Shown here in pieces: positions 63,215-64,000 of a DNA stretch of 64,000 bases. Every line of letters starts with the position of its first letter. Position 1 is the first letter of the stretch. The stretch covers positions 248,001 through 312,000 of the forward strand of contig NZ_BMMB01000006.1 of the NCBI RefSeq assembly GCF_014645615.1, read 5' to 3'. The stretch comes from Paenibacillus hunanensis. GTDB lineage: Bacteria; Bacillota; Bacilli; Paenibacillales; Paenibacillaceae. The position numbers and the translations under genes are program-made. The notes below the pieces were generated by a model. It had not been told where the DNA came from. It made no database searches and was given only the letters and a program-made list of their open reading frames with translations.

Positions 63215-63814
63215 TTGAATAAAGAGCAATCCTTTCAAGAAAACAATAACGCCGAGGAGCAGATTCCGGTGCAAGAAACTGAAGCTGCAGAAGCGGTAGC
63301 CAATAACGAGCAGACAGAAGCTGGTGGCGAGACAGCCGAGCCAACGATGGAGCAAGTCGTTAGCAAGGACGAGTTGGATCGCGCTCAGGCACATGCCGAG
63401 GAGCAAACCCAGCGCCTTTTGCGTGCGCAGGCGGACTTTGATAACTTCCGTCGCCGTACACAGAAGGAAAAAGAAGATCTGGCGAAATATGCATCCGCGC
63501 AGCTCATCACCGAGCTGATCCCGGTTATCGATAATTTTGAACGTGCGATGGCGACCAAGCCGGAGCATCCAGAGCTGGAGTCCTTTTCCAAAGGCGTGGA
63601 TATGATCTTCCGTCAGCTGTCTGATGTGCTGAAAAATGCAGGTCTGACAACGATGGAAACGGTAGGTCAGCCGTTCAACCCAGAATTCCATCAAGCCGTT
63701 ATGCAGGTGGAATCGGAGGAGTACGAAGAGGGTATTATTGTGGAAGAGCTGCAAAAGGGCTATGTGCTGAAAGACAAAGTACTGCGTCCAGCTATGGTTA
63801 AAGTTAGCGGCTAG
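63215..63814 (+). CDS. grpE: GrpE nucleotide exchange factor
   Basis: A 199-residue cochaperone that speeds ADP release from DnaK. The acidic N-terminal 50 residues are followed by a long coiled coil (about 50-110, with RLLRAQADFDNFRRRTQKEKE) and a beta domain (QPFNPEFHQAVMQVE and VLRPAMVKVSG). The start is a TTG after AAGGAGG. dnaK follows 95 bases later. Confidence 0.95.
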   Translation: MNKEQSFQENNNAEEQIPVQETEAAEAVANNEQTEAGGETAEPTMEQVVSKDELDRAQAHAEEQTQRLLRAQADFDNFRRRTQKEKEDLAKYASAQLITELIPVIDNFERAMATKPEHPELESFSKGVDMIFRQLSDVLKNAGLTTMETVGQPFNPEFHQAVMQVESEEYEEGIIVEELQKGYVLKDKVLRPAMVKVSG

Positions 63815-63908
63815 TCTGCGCTAAATGATCCACAATAGCAATCATGTAGCAAGTGAATGACGACTATAAATGATTAATAACTTTACATTATGAGGAGGAT
63901 ATTTAAGG

Positions 63909-64000
63909 ATGAGCAGAGTAATTGGTATCGACTTAGGTACAACGAATTCATGTGTAGCAGTAATGGAGGGCGGCGAGGCTGTCGTTATCCCTAACCCGGA
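63909..64000 (+). CDS. dnaK: Molecular chaperone DnaK (5' part only)
   Basis: Thirty codons are visible before the window ends. The N-terminal ATP-binding signature VIGIDLGTTNSCVAVMEGG is the DnaK phosphate loop. GAGGAGG lies upstream of the ATG. It is the Hsp70 of the CIRCE-controlled operon. Confidence 0.97.
   Translation, partial: MSRVIGIDLGTTNSCVAVMEGGEAVVIPNP

Noticed and set aside
1..64000. Mobile elements, prophage, CRISPR arrays, toxin-antitoxin or defence clusters
   Set aside because: No transposase, integrase, repeat-spacer pattern, nuclease/methylase pair or toxin-sized gene pair was seen on either strand.

Overview
The window looks like a stretch of a Paenibacillus-type chromosome (Bacillales, Firmicutes). 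The evidence is the Bacillus-like gene order yqeG-yqeH-aroE-yhbY-nadD-yqeK-rsfS, comEA-comEB-comEC, holA-rpsT, lepA-hemW and hrcA-grpE-dnaK. Further support comes from strong AGGAGG-type ribosome binding sites, frequent TTG/GTG starts, a leucine T-box, a tandem glycine riboswitch and a CIRCE element. No tRNA, rRNA, CRISPR array, prophage or insertion sequence was seen.

Positions 1-8.9 kb are accessory and sensory: the 3' part of a fused siderophore ABC permease gene, a DMT exporter, a response regulator divergent from a large PAS-containing sensor kinase, and a glycine-riboswitch-controlled sdaAB-sdaAA pair (L-serine dehydratase). Positions 9-22 kb look devoted to carbohydrates: a GH31 glycosidase divergent from an AraC regulator, then (after a ring-cleaving dioxygenase-like gene) three paralogous exported right-handed beta-helix proteins, each with its own terminator. 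An M42 aminopeptidase and a moxR-DUF58-transglutaminase operon follow (23-29 kb).

Positions 29.3-35.8 kb are the conserved yqeG-to-yqeM housekeeping cluster: ribosome assembly GTPase, shikimate dehydrogenase, NAD synthesis, Ap4A hydrolase and ribosome silencing. A diguanylate cyclase, a molybdopterin oxidoreductase and a DUF4097 protein (36-41 kb) sit between this cluster and leuS. leuS is preceded by a complete T-box leader with a CUC specifier. The competence genes comEA, comEB and comEC follow. A strong terminator separates comEB from comEC.

Next comes an ECF sigma/anti-sigma pair with a well-formed ECF-type promoter immediately upstream (probable autoregulation), then holA, rpsT on the opposite strand, a GNAT gene, lepA and hemW. 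A 1.1-kb AT-rich gene desert precedes an ArgA-like acetyltransferase. A MarR-MFS pair carries the same 13-bp palindrome in front of both genes. The window ends in the CIRCE-controlled hrcA-grpE-dnaK heat-shock operon and is cut inside dnaK.

The most interesting non-routine signals are: the glycine riboswitch on serine dehydratase genes with a possible competing leader hairpin; the beta-helix paralog array, one member of which carries a long Ser/Thr/Asp-rich insertion; a second, degraded rpsT 3' end; the absence of gpr/spoIIP at their usual place; an 84-nt near-perfect hairpin between yqeM and the diguanylate cyclase gene; the hrcA promoter embedded in the upstream gene's terminator; and the shared MarR palindrome. 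I did not find a convincing wholly new multi-gene system.
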